Shown here in pieces: positions 1 through 5,503 of a DNA stretch of 6,142 bases. Numbering within the stretch: position 1 is the first letter of the stretch; every line of letters begins with the position of its first letter. The stretch spans positions 1 through 6,142 of the forward strand of contig URCP01000130.1 of NCBI GenBank assembly GCA_900546315.1, in the 5' to 3' direction. Source of the DNA: an uncultured Eubacteriales bacterium (GTDB lineage Bacteria > Bacillota > Clostridia > Oscillospirales > CAG-272). The notes under the pieces were generated by a model. That model made no database searches. It saw nothing but the letters and a program-made list of their open reading frames with translations, and was not told the origin of the DNA. The translations under genes were made by a program, and so were the position numbers.

Positions 1-674
1 ACGATGTCATGTGGATAGACACCGAGCACACGGCGATTGAGAAGGAGAGGCTGATAAACACCCTGATAGCCGCGAGAGCGGGCGGCACCCCGTCGATGGT
101 CCGGATACCGTGGAACGACAAGGTCCTCGCGAAGCCGGTTCTCGACATGGGCTCGGACGCGATACTTTTCCCGAACGTCAGAACGCCGGATGAGGCGAGG
201 GAAGCCGTCAGAGCCTGCGAATACCCGCCGGACGGGGAAAGAGGCTACGGTCCGCTGAGGGCGCTCGGATACGGTGAGATACGGCAGTCGGAGTATGTTA
301 CGAAGAGATACCGCGAGACGCTGCGCTTCATTCAGATCGAGGACATAATGGCGGTCGAAAGGCTCGATGAGATCTGTGAGGTTCCGGGGACGGACGGCTT
401 CATAGTCGGCCCGAGCGATCTCTCGGCGTCAATGGGACATCTCGACAACACGCTGCACCCGGAGATGCTGCCGGTCTACGACAGGATAGGGGAGATCACG
501 CGCCGTCACGGAAAGGTTCTCGGTGTGTCGGTCGGCTACGACAGCGCGGTAGTGAGGGCATGGAAGGCGAGGGGCGTGAAGCTCATTTTCTGCGGCAGCG
601 ACATCAGCCATATTCACGACGGAGCGAAAAGAACGCTCGAAAAAATGAAACTTGACACGGGAGGGAAAATATGA
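1..674 (+). CDS. HpcH/HpaI-family class II aldolase (5' end outside window)
   Basis: Partial gene. The frame is open to the left edge (first full codon at 3), and the ATG at 9 is internal because it sits inside the family motif D-V-M-W-I-D-T-E-H. Members are metal-dependent aldolases that cleave 2-keto-3-deoxy acids (for example 2-keto-3-deoxy-L-rhamnonate, 2-dehydro-3-deoxyglucarate or 4-hydroxy-2-oxo-heptanedioate) to pyruvate and an aldehyde in the cytoplasm. Counting from the Met at 9, one sees the catalytic His7 in DTEH, Arg32 in MVRIPW (the pyruvate-binding Arg of the family), the GERGYGPLRA loop, metal ligand Glu111 in QIED, and metal ligand Asp137 in GPSDLSASMG. About 40 N-terminal residues are missing compared with a typical member of about 250-260 aa. 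The TGA stop overlaps the ATG of the solute-binding protein gene by 4 bp, so the two are cotranscribed and probably translationally coupled. The family call is firm; the exact substrate cannot be read from the sequence. Confidence 0.93.
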   Translation, partial: DVMWIDTEHTAIEKERLINTLIAARAGGTPSMVRIPWNDKVLAKPVLDMGSDAILFPNVRTPDEAREAVRACEYPPDGERGYGPLRALGYGEIRQSEYVTKRYRETLRFIQIEDIMAVERLDEICEVPGTDGFIVGPSDLSASMGHLDNTLHPEMLPVYDRIGEITRRHGKVLGVSVGYDSAVVRAWKARGVKLIFCGSDISHIHDGAKRTLEKMKLDTGGKI

Positions 675-2194
675 GACACATAAGACAGATATCGTTATTG
701 ACCGCCATTCTCATCCTTGCCGGAGCGGTGGCATCCTGCGGGAACAGCGAAACGGGCGGTGCGCAGACAACAGACGACACCGGCACGACGGCGAACGAGA
801 CCACTACATCTCCGCTTGACCCCGGAATTGAGGCGGTCGACTGCGGAGGGCGCGAATACACCCTGCTCGCCCGCGTGAACGGTGACAGCTTCTGCTTCCC
901 CTACGCTGAGTTTTTCGCGGAGGAGGAGACCGGAGACCCGCTGAACGACGCCGTGTACAAGCGCAACAATTATATTGAGGAAAAGTACAACCTGAAACTG
1001 AACATCGAGACGGTTGAAAATGTCTCCTTCGCCGCGGCAGCGTCGATAATGGCGGGGGACAACGAGTATGATATAATCTTCCCGAGCCATCAGGAAGCCT
1101 TCGAGATGATGAAGAAGGGGCAGCTGCTGGAGGTTTCCGACTTTCCGCACGTCGACATATCGAAACCTTACTGGATGCGCGGCGTAATGGACAGCACGTC
1201 GGTGATGGGCAGCAGATTCTTCCTGACCGGCGACCTGAACCTCCAGTCGCTGAACTCGATCGGCGTCATATACTTCAACAAGAAGCTCGCGGAGGACAAT
1301 GGTGTCGGCGACCTTTACGGTATGGTGAGAAGCGGTGAATGGACTCTTGACAAATTCTCTGAGTGCTGCCGCGGAGTGACCGCCGACCTTGACGGAGACG
1401 GTCTTGACGCGGACGACCGGTACGGACTGACGACAAACGGCTTCGCGTGGCAGCCCTTCCTCGCCGGGTGCGGCACGACACTTATAGGAAAGGACAAGGA
1501 CGGCAGCTTCACATTCGACTGGGACAGCGAGAAGAACGTCGGGATAATCACACATGTCATAAGCCTTCTGAACGACCACGAGTCGGTGATGCTCGTCAAT
1601 CAGAACGCCGAGCTGCAATCGAAGTACGGCGGAATCGGCGAGGCGTCGATCGCGATGTTTCGCGAGGATCGGGCGTTGTTCTGGATAGAGATGATTTACG
1701 CGTCGGCACAGCAGAGGGATATGAATTCGGATTTCGGTTTTCTCCCGATGCCGAAGTATGACGACAGGCAGGAGAGCTATATGTCGTATATGCACATGGG
1801 CTGGTCGACGACGAGTGCCGTTCCGGTGACAAACGACGATCACGACCTCACGGGCAGGTTGCTCGAGGACATGGCGTGGAAATCATCTGAGACGGTGAGA
1901 CCGGCGTACTACGACAGGAGCTTGCAGGGCAAGATATCCCGTGACGACGACTCGGGTGAAATGCTCGATATCATTTATTCCGGACTAAACATCGACCCAT
2001 CGATAATAATGGCGGCGTCGCTCCCGATAGACGCAAAGATGCGCGGTTTCCTGATCGATGGAAAAGATTCCTTCATATCAGAAATAGCCGCGAATAAGGA
2101 GAAGTGCGTCGGACTTATAGAGAAGATAAACACGACAGTTGAGGAGGTGCTTCAGACACAGGGCAAGTTAGCCGGATCACCTCGCGTAAGATAA
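671..2194 (+). CDS. Extracellular solute-binding lipoprotein of an ABC sugar importer
   Basis: Predicted 507-aa lipoprotein that would capture a carbohydrate outside the membrane and hand it to an ABC permease. The N-terminus has basic residues (R2, R5), a hydrophobic core (about 7-21) and a lipobox V-A-S-C, with Cys23 as the lipidated residue. Residues 24-50 form a Gly/Thr/Asp-rich linker. The mature domain carries features usual in SBP_bac_1-like proteins of Clostridia: an early FFAEEETGDPLNDAVYKRN stretch, then NEYDIIFPS, and a mid-protein Asp-rich loop (D239-D249) that looks like an EF-hand calcium loop. Overall similarity to maltose-binding-type proteins is inferred, and the ligand is unknown. 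The start at 671 is supported by GGGAGGG at 659-665 and by the ATGA overlap with the aldolase. No permease or ATPase gene lies in the window; they may lie upstream of the aldolase. Confidence 0.88.
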   Translation: MRHIRQISLLTAILILAGAVASCGNSETGGAQTTDDTGTTANETTTSPLDPGIEAVDCGGREYTLLARVNGDSFCFPYAEFFAEEETGDPLNDAVYKRNNYIEEKYNLKLNIETVENVSFAAAASIMAGDNEYDIIFPSHQEAFEMMKKGQLLEVSDFPHVDISKPYWMRGVMDSTSVMGSRFFLTGDLNLQSLNSIGVIYFNKKLAEDNGVGDLYGMVRSGEWTLDKFSECCRGVTADLDGDGLDADDRYGLTTNGFAWQPFLAGCGTTLIGKDKDGSFTFDWDSEKNVGIITHVISLLNDHESVMLVNQNAELQSKYGGIGEASIAMFREDRALFWIEMIYASAQQRDMNSDFGFLPMPKYDDRQESYMSYMHMGWSTTSAVPVTNDDHDLTGRLLEDMAWKSSETVRPAYYDRSLQGKISRDDDSGEMLDIIYSGLNIDPSIIMAASLPIDAKMRGFLIDGKDSFISEIAANKEKCVGLIEKINTTVEEVLQTQGKLAGSPRVR

Positions 2195-2213
2195 AACCCG
2201 AACACAATAAGCG

Positions 2214-2251
2214 AAAAAAAACTTGACACCGGGTCTCATATGTGCTATAAT
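2214..2251 (+). promoter_or_regulatory. Consensus sigma-A promoter of the GH10 gene
   Basis: A perfect -35 TTGACA (2223-2228), a 17-bp spacer and a perfect -10 TATAAT (2246-2251), preceded by TGC (2243-2245) as an extended -10. A run of eight A residues (2214-2221) abuts the -35 and resembles an UP element. Transcription should begin near A2258, giving a leader of only about 25 nt. It lies in the 88-bp gap after the solute-binding protein gene, where I see no terminator hairpin, so read-through from upstream is also likely. Confidence 0.88.
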
Positions 2252-2282
2252 AATCAAAACCATCCGAAAGGAGCACACATTC

Positions 2283-3665
2283 ATGCGACCAACACATCCG
2301 CGTTATCCATTACTTGAGCGCTTCGATCGCTATTCTCAGTATATAACCCCGGCGATAAACAGAGGCATCGCCGAGCACCGCAGGGGCGTCTTTTCCCTGA
2401 GCTTCACAGACCGCGAGGGAAACGCCGTCACTCCGGACACAGTGAGTGTCCGCCAGATGTCCCATGAGTTCGGCTTCGGCTGTTCGCTGTTCCTGCTCGA
2501 CCAGTTCAGGACGCCGGAAAACGAGCCCGACACGGAGAAGAACCGCGCGTACCGCGAGGCGTTCGCGAAGCTGTTTTCGGTCGGCGTCGCGCCCATTTAC
2601 TGGGACGCTCTTGAGCCTGTACGAGGAAAACCGAGATTTTCGCCGGACTCCGAGTACATATGGCGCCGCCCGCCGCTCGACACCGTCCGCGACTACTGCC
2701 GCGAGAACAATATCCGCATGAAGGCGCACTGCCTCGCCTACAACTCGTTCAACCCCGACTGGCTCCCGGAATTCCCGCGGGATGTCGACATAGCCCTGAC
2801 CGAGCGCGCCGAGGCGCTGTCCGACCGTTACCGCTATGATTTCACCGACATGGACGTGATTAACGAGATGTCGTGGGTCTACAAGAATTGCTACAAGCAC
2901 AGCGGAAACGGAAAACGCGATCTGCCGACCGTCGACGAGCCGTTCCACGAGCGGTTTTGCTTTGACCTCGCGAAGAGGTGCTTTCCGCTGACGCGTCTGT
3001 TCTGGAACGAGGGCTGCTTCGAGACGTTCGGAGCAGGGAACTATATCGGCACGCGCAGTCGGTACTATCTGATGCTTGAGCGCCAGCTGTCGCTCGGGAC
3101 AAAGATTGAGGGAATCGGTATGCAGTTCCACGCCTTTACAGGAAAGGACAGCGAGATTCAGAGCGCGGGACCGCTGTATGACCCGCTGAGACTTATTGAT
3201 GTCTTTGACACTTACTCCCGCTTCGGTCTGCCGATTCACCTGTCCGAGGTCTCGATTCCGTCATGGTCGAACGAGCCGGAAGACGAGGAGATACAGGCGG
3301 AGCTTGTCGAGCGGCTTGTGAGTCTGTGGTTTTCGAGAAAGAATGTGGAGGCTGCGATCTGGTGGAACCTTGTCGATGGCACGGCGTATGGCGACGAGAA
3401 CAGATTCCACGCGGGGCTGCTCAGAAACGACATGACCCCGAAGCCCGCGTACAGGGTGCTCGACCGCCTGATAAACCATGAGTGGCACACGGAGTACGAG
3501 ACGGGAAACGCCGACCGCGTGATATTCGAGGGCTTCTACGGAGACTACGAGATAACCTTCACGCACGACGGAAAGAAATACACAAGAAAAGCGCACCTGT
3601 TCCGCGACACTACCGGATATGACAACAGGCTGGCGGATTACAGAACTACGAGAGTAGAAATATAA
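2283..3665 (+). CDS. Glycoside hydrolase family 10-like enzyme, no signal peptide
   Basis: Predicted 460-aa (beta/alpha)8 retaining glycosidase of the GH10 (endo-xylanase) family, probably cytoplasmic. Start chosen at ATG 2283 because AAAGGAG (2267-2273) lies 9 nt upstream; an in-frame TTG at 2223 is the promoter -35. Residues about 28-65 form a small N-terminal beta region (SFTDREGNAVTPDTVSV) common in non-secreted GH10 proteins. The acid/base is Glu195 in DVINEMS, the nucleophile is Glu322 in HLSEVSIPS, and Gln281-Phe282-His283 matches the QxH motif. WW-NLVDGTAYG and TPKPAYRVLDRLI mark the last barrel strands. A beta-rich tail of about 55 aa (FEGFYGDYEITF) follows. Several substrate-binding residues differ from classical xylanases: the ENxxKW site reads VAPIYW (102-107), and GHxLxWHxQ reads AHCLAYNSF (148-156). 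Together with the absent signal peptide and the adjacent solute-binding protein gene, this suggests hydrolysis of an imported glycoside or oligosaccharide and not extracellular xylan. Substrate unknown. Confidence 0.87.
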   Translation: MRPTHPRYPLLERFDRYSQYITPAINRGIAEHRRGVFSLSFTDREGNAVTPDTVSVRQMSHEFGFGCSLFLLDQFRTPENEPDTEKNRAYREAFAKLFSVGVAPIYWDALEPVRGKPRFSPDSEYIWRRPPLDTVRDYCRENNIRMKAHCLAYNSFNPDWLPEFPRDVDIALTERAEALSDRYRYDFTDMDVINEMSWVYKNCYKHSGNGKRDLPTVDEPFHERFCFDLAKRCFPLTRLFWNEGCFETFGAGNYIGTRSRYYLMLERQLSLGTKIEGIGMQFHAFTGKDSEIQSAGPLYDPLRLIDVFDTYSRFGLPIHLSEVSIPSWSNEPEDEEIQAELVERLVSLWFSRKNVEAAIWWNLVDGTAYGDENRFHAGLLRNDMTPKPAYRVLDRLINHEWHTEYETGNADRVIFEGFYGDYEITFTHDGKKYTRKAHLFRDTTGYDNRLADYRTTRVEI

Positions 3666-3671
3666 GTGACA

Positions 3672-3700
3672 AAACGCCCACGGATTTCCCGCGGGCGTTT
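3672..3700. terminator. Bidirectional intrinsic terminator between convergent genes
   Basis: An inverted repeat of 12 positions (3672-3683 against 3689-3700) with one A-C mismatch, core CGCCC/GGGCG, and a 5-nt loop (3684-3688). It has AAA on the left and TTT on the right flank, so either strand gives a hairpin followed by a short U run. It fills most of the 41-bp gap between the GH10 stop and the SDR stop, as expected for a shared terminator. The U-tracts are short, so efficiency may be moderate. Confidence 0.82.
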
Positions 3701-3706
3701 AACTAT

Positions 3707-4441
3707 TTACTTAATATCATATCCACCGTCAATCATTACGGTCTCCCCGATCATCTGCGTGGCTTCGTCGCTGAGCATATACATGGCGAGGGAGCTGACT
3801 TCCTCCACTGTGAGGTATCTTCCGGTCGGTATGCGTGAGTGGTCCATCGGGTCGCCCTCGTGCCAGCCGTTCATTTCGGTCGCTACCGGACCGGGTCCTA
3901 TGCCGTTTATCACGATTCCGTACGGGGCGAACTGCTTTCCCCATCCGCGCGTCAGACCGACAACTCCCGCCTTCGACGTGCAGTAGGGTCCGTAGAAGGG
4001 TTCGGTCGCCGCCACCGACGCTATGTTCAGGACGTTGCCGCGGATTTTGTTTTCGTACATATGCCTGACCGCGGTCTGCATCATGAAGTACGCGCCGCGG
4101 AGGTTCACGTTCATGACGTTGTCCCATTCCTCCGGCGTCAGCTCGAGCATCGACATTCCCCACTCGTGCGCGGGAGTGAGCACCCCGGCGTTGCTGACAA
4201 GTATGTCGAGTCCGCCGAGCATTTCCTTCGCCCGGTCGAAGTTCTTACGCGTAACGTCCGTGTCCGCGATGTCCCAGACGATATAATCGGCGCCGATCCG
4301 CTCAGCCGCTTCTCTGAGCGTTTTTTCGTTTCTGCCGGTTATGACGACCTTCACGCCGTCGAGGGTCAGGCGGCGCGCTATGCCGAATCCTATCCCGCGG
4401 CTCCCTCCGGTGACGAGGGCTTTCGTTCCTCTTGTTTTCAT
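3707..4441 (-). CDS. Short-chain dehydrogenase/reductase (classical SDR)
   Basis: Predicted 244-aa cytoplasmic NAD(P)-dependent oxidoreductase with a Rossmann fold. Visible motifs: TGGSRGIG at 11-18 (cofactor-binding TGxxxGxG), an Asp57 (WDIAD) adenine contact, SNAG at 83-86, Asn113, Ser142 and Tyr153-x-x-x-Lys157 (complete catalytic tetrad), then GPGPVATEM (182-190) and a C-terminal MIDGGY. Arg15 and Arg37 (after strand beta2) favour NADP(H), an inference from the family rule. Length matches FabG, gluconate 5-dehydrogenase and related sugar or polyol dehydrogenases; the substrate is not determinable. The start at 4441 is supported by AAAGGG (4456-4451) 9 nt upstream and by the usual short lead into the first beta strand; the frame is open further upstream to 4645 but that extension contains the promoter. 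The gene converges on the GH10 gene and may serve the same sugar pathway. Confidence 0.92.
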   Translation of the reverse strand: MKTRGTKALVTGGSRGIGFGIARRLTLDGVKVVITGRNEKTLREAAERIGADYIVWDIADTDVTRKNFDRAKEMLGGLDILVSNAGVLTPAHEWGMSMLELTPEEWDNVMNVNLRGAYFMMQTAVRHMYENKIRGNVLNIASVAATEPFYGPYCTSKAGVVGLTRGWGKQFAPYGIVINGIGPGPVATEMNGWHEGDPMDHSRIPTGRYLTVEEVSSLAMYMLSDEATQMIGETVMIDGGYDIK

Positions 4442-4511
4442 TGCTGTAATCCCTTTCCGCCCCGCGAATAATTCTCTCGCCGGGTGCGTATATATTTTCT
4501 CGTGTTTATAA

Positions 4512-4540
4512 ATTATATCATCGCCGGAAATAAAAGTAAA
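4512..4540 (-). promoter_or_regulatory. Probable promoter of the SDR gene
   Basis: Reading the minus strand, TTTACT (4540-4535) is a 4/6 match to the -35, followed by a 17-bp spacer and a perfect TATAAT (4517-4512) preceded by TGA, an extended -10. Transcription would start near 4505, leaving an AT-rich leader of about 64 nt before the SDR start at 4441. Confidence 0.65.
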
Positions 4541-4686
4541 TGTCCGCCGCGGATATTTTTTGTTCCTGTGAATCAGATATTTGAACATCATGTAAATTGC
4601 GAGAAATCGCGGCTCGAGAACTGTCGAATATGTCGCGGCTGACAATGTTTTAATGATAACTTAACATCTTTTTGATGTGCAGGCGA
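4541..4686. other. Gene-free region between divergent promoters, with small repeats
   Basis: No convincing gene is seen on either strand here. It holds a small hairpin GCGA-GAAA-TCGC (4599-4610, GNRA-type loop), a direct repeat TCGCGGCT (4607-4614 and 4633-4640, 26 bp apart), and a hairpin ACATC-T5-GATGT (4664-4678) just upstream of the -35 of the plus-strand promoter. The 26-bp repeat spacing is close to two and a half helical turns. The repeats could be operator half-sites, but nothing identifies a regulator. Confidence 0.4.
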
Positions 4687-4715
4687 TTGACGAACTTGCC
4701 CGGATGTGCTATACT
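4687..4715 (+). promoter_or_regulatory. Strong sigma-A promoter of the 4722-4903 RNA
   Basis: TTGACG (-35, 4687-4692, 5/6 match), a 17-bp spacer and TATACT (-10, 4710-4715, 5/6 match) preceded by TGC (extended -10). The expected start is at G4722 or G4723. This is the only good plus-strand promoter seen between the GH10 gene and the right edge, so it probably serves both the RNA element and, through read-through, the coiled-coil and signal peptidase genes. Confidence 0.82.
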
Positions 4716-4721
4716 TTATTC

Positions 4722-4903
4722 GGATCATGGGGGTGAAATACACACCTGTCGATCGATGTTCCACCGCACGGATTGATAAAACTTCTACTGTTGGTTTTTG
4801 TCGGATTTTGTCACGCAGTTTTATCCGGACCGCAAATGGACCAGAGAAGATACTGCGGAGAGGCAGAACGTGGGCAGTCGGAGGCACCGCTGCCCGCTTT
4901 TTT
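4722..4903 (+). ncRNA. Structured RNA of about 180 nt: 6S RNA candidate or attenuator leader
   Basis: Bounded by a strong promoter and an intrinsic terminator, with no credible gene inside. Pairings visible by eye: GGTG/CACC near the 5' end (4732-4735 with 4743-4746); a perfect 9-bp stem GATAAAACT/AGTTTTATC (4775-4783 with 4817-4825); CCGCA/TGCGG (4830-4834 with 4854-4858); and a closing helix in which CTGTCGATC (4746-4754) meets GGAGAGGCAG (4857-4866) through nine positions, including one U-G and two tandem G-A pairs. The first and last of these share C4746 and are alternatives. The layout (closing stem, large internal bubble with a small hairpin on its 3' side, apical stem, about 180 nt) resembles 6S RNA, the RNA polymerase regulator. 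The stretch TGCGGAGAGGCAGAA also recalls the 3' strand of Firmicutes 6S RNAs, as far as I remember them. The alternative is a cis-acting leader controlling the operon at 4942. No known riboswitch motif was recognised. Confidence 0.5.
4870..4903 (+). terminator. Intrinsic terminator or attenuator upstream of the coiled-coil gene
   Basis: An 8-bp stem, GTGGGCAG (4870-4877) with CTGCCCGC (4890-4897) including one U-G pair, is continued after a single bulged T by CGG/CCG and a 5-nt loop, followed by six T residues (4898-4903). It ends 38 bp before the next start codon, and no promoter is visible in between, so part of the transcription must pass it if the downstream genes are expressed from here. 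Confidence 0.9.
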
Positions 4904-4941
4904 GTGGGTAAACGACAAAATAAAAGAAAGGATCGCGTTTT

Positions 4942-5502
4942 ATGACAGACAATGAGCTGCGGCGTCTGAGCCGCGCGGAGCTGCTCGAGATACTGATCAG
5001 GCTCACAAACGAGAACGAAGAACTGAAAAGAAGTCTCGACGACGCGGAGCAAAAGCTGAACGACAGAAAGGTCATGATAGGCGAGTCGGGTTCGATAGCC
5101 GAGGCGGCGCTCAAGCTGAGCGATGTGTTCGCCGCCGCAGAGAGCGCCGCGAAGCTGTATCTCGAAAACTCCGAAAGACTCTGCGGCGAGAAGATCGCCG
5201 ACGCGGACGCCTACGCCGAAAAGACGCGCCGCGAGGCTGACGATTACTCGGCAAAGGTCCGGGAAGAAGCCGACGCTTACTCGCGCCAGACCCGCGGCGA
5301 CGCTGATGAGACCGCCGCGAAGACACGTGAGGACGCCGATACATATTCCGTGAGGATACGCGACGAGGCGGACAGATATCTCGAGGAGTCGCGTGAGAAG
5401 GCGGGCGCTTACCGGGACAACGTCATCGCGAAGGCGACGGTGCTCCTGAGTGACCACAACGCGCTTGCCGAAGCCGTGAGAGCGGCTGATCCGGAGGGCT
5501 GA
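4942..5502 (+). CDS. Uncharacterised coiled-coil protein with seven 11-residue repeats
   Basis: Predicted 186-aa soluble, highly charged, mainly helical protein of unknown function. The start is supported by AAAGGA (4927-4932) 9 nt upstream. Residues about 8-45 look like a leucine-containing heptad coiled coil (RAELLEILIRLTNENEELK). Residues 50-80 are an Ala-rich helix. Residues 88-164 are seven contiguous 11-residue units of the form A-D-x-Y-S-x-x-T/V/I-R-x-E/D, for example ADDYSAKVREE (99-109) and ADTYSVRIRDE (132-142). Apolar or small residues at unit positions 1, 4 and 8 give 3-4-4 hendecad spacing, typical of straight or slightly right-handed coiled coils. There is no signal peptide, membrane segment or enzymatic motif. 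The next gene, signal peptidase I, begins one base after its stop, and the GGAGGG for that gene lies inside this gene's last codons. It could be a DivIVA-like or envelope scaffold, but nothing proves this. Confidence 0.85.
   Translation: MTDNELRRLSRAELLEILIRLTNENEELKRSLDDAEQKLNDRKVMIGESGSIAEAALKLSDVFAAAESAAKLYLENSERLCGEKIADADAYAEKTRREADDYSAKVREEADAYSRQTRGDADETAAKTREDADTYSVRIRDEADRYLEESREKAGAYRDNVIAKATVLLSDHNALAEAVRAADPEG
5203..5433 (+). repeat. Seven tandem 33-bp coding repeats (11-aa hendecads)
   Basis: The DNA encoding residues 88-164 of the coiled-coil protein is divided into seven units of exactly 33 bp with no gap or frame slip. Units are clearly related at protein level (Ala-Asp start, Tyr at position 4, Arg at position 9) but diverged in nucleotide sequence. 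This points to old internal duplication kept by selection on the helix period and not to recent slippage. Confidence 0.85.
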
Positions 5503-5503
5503 A

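Noticed and set aside
695..1843. Long antisense open frame of 382 codons opposite the solute-binding protein gene
   Set aside because: It is a mirror of codon bias in a GC-rich gene: Arg/His/Val-rich with no recognisable domain. The plus-strand gene has a lipobox and family features. The antisense frames over the GH10, aldolase and signal peptidase genes were rejected for the same reason.
2223..2282. Upstream TTG start for the GH10 gene, adding 20 residues
   Set aside because: That TTG is part of a perfect -35 box and lies upstream of the predicted transcription start. The ATG at 2283 has its own well-spaced ribosome binding site, and the extra residues do not form a good signal peptide.
4442..4645. 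N-terminal extension of the SDR to an in-frame Met at 4645
   Set aside because: It would add 68 residues unlike any SDR, covers the predicted promoter, and has no ribosome binding site, while the Met at 4441 has one and fits the family length.
4749..4758. Palindromic TCGATCGA as an operator
   Set aside because: It is short, lies inside the RNA element and can be explained by its helix; there is no second copy.
4870..4903. T-box riboswitch, because GGAGGCACCGC (4880-4890) resembles the T-box core TGGNACCGCG
   Set aside because: The match is imperfect and lies in the loop region of the terminator itself. No T-box Stem I hallmarks were seen, and the downstream genes have no link to amino acids or aminoacyl-tRNA.
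4706..4945. Small open frame on the + strand across the RNA region (79 codons), and another at 4773-4955
   Set aside because: The first begins inside the promoter spacer, before the expected transcription start. Both run through the terminator, have no ribosome binding site and give low-complexity Arg-rich translations.
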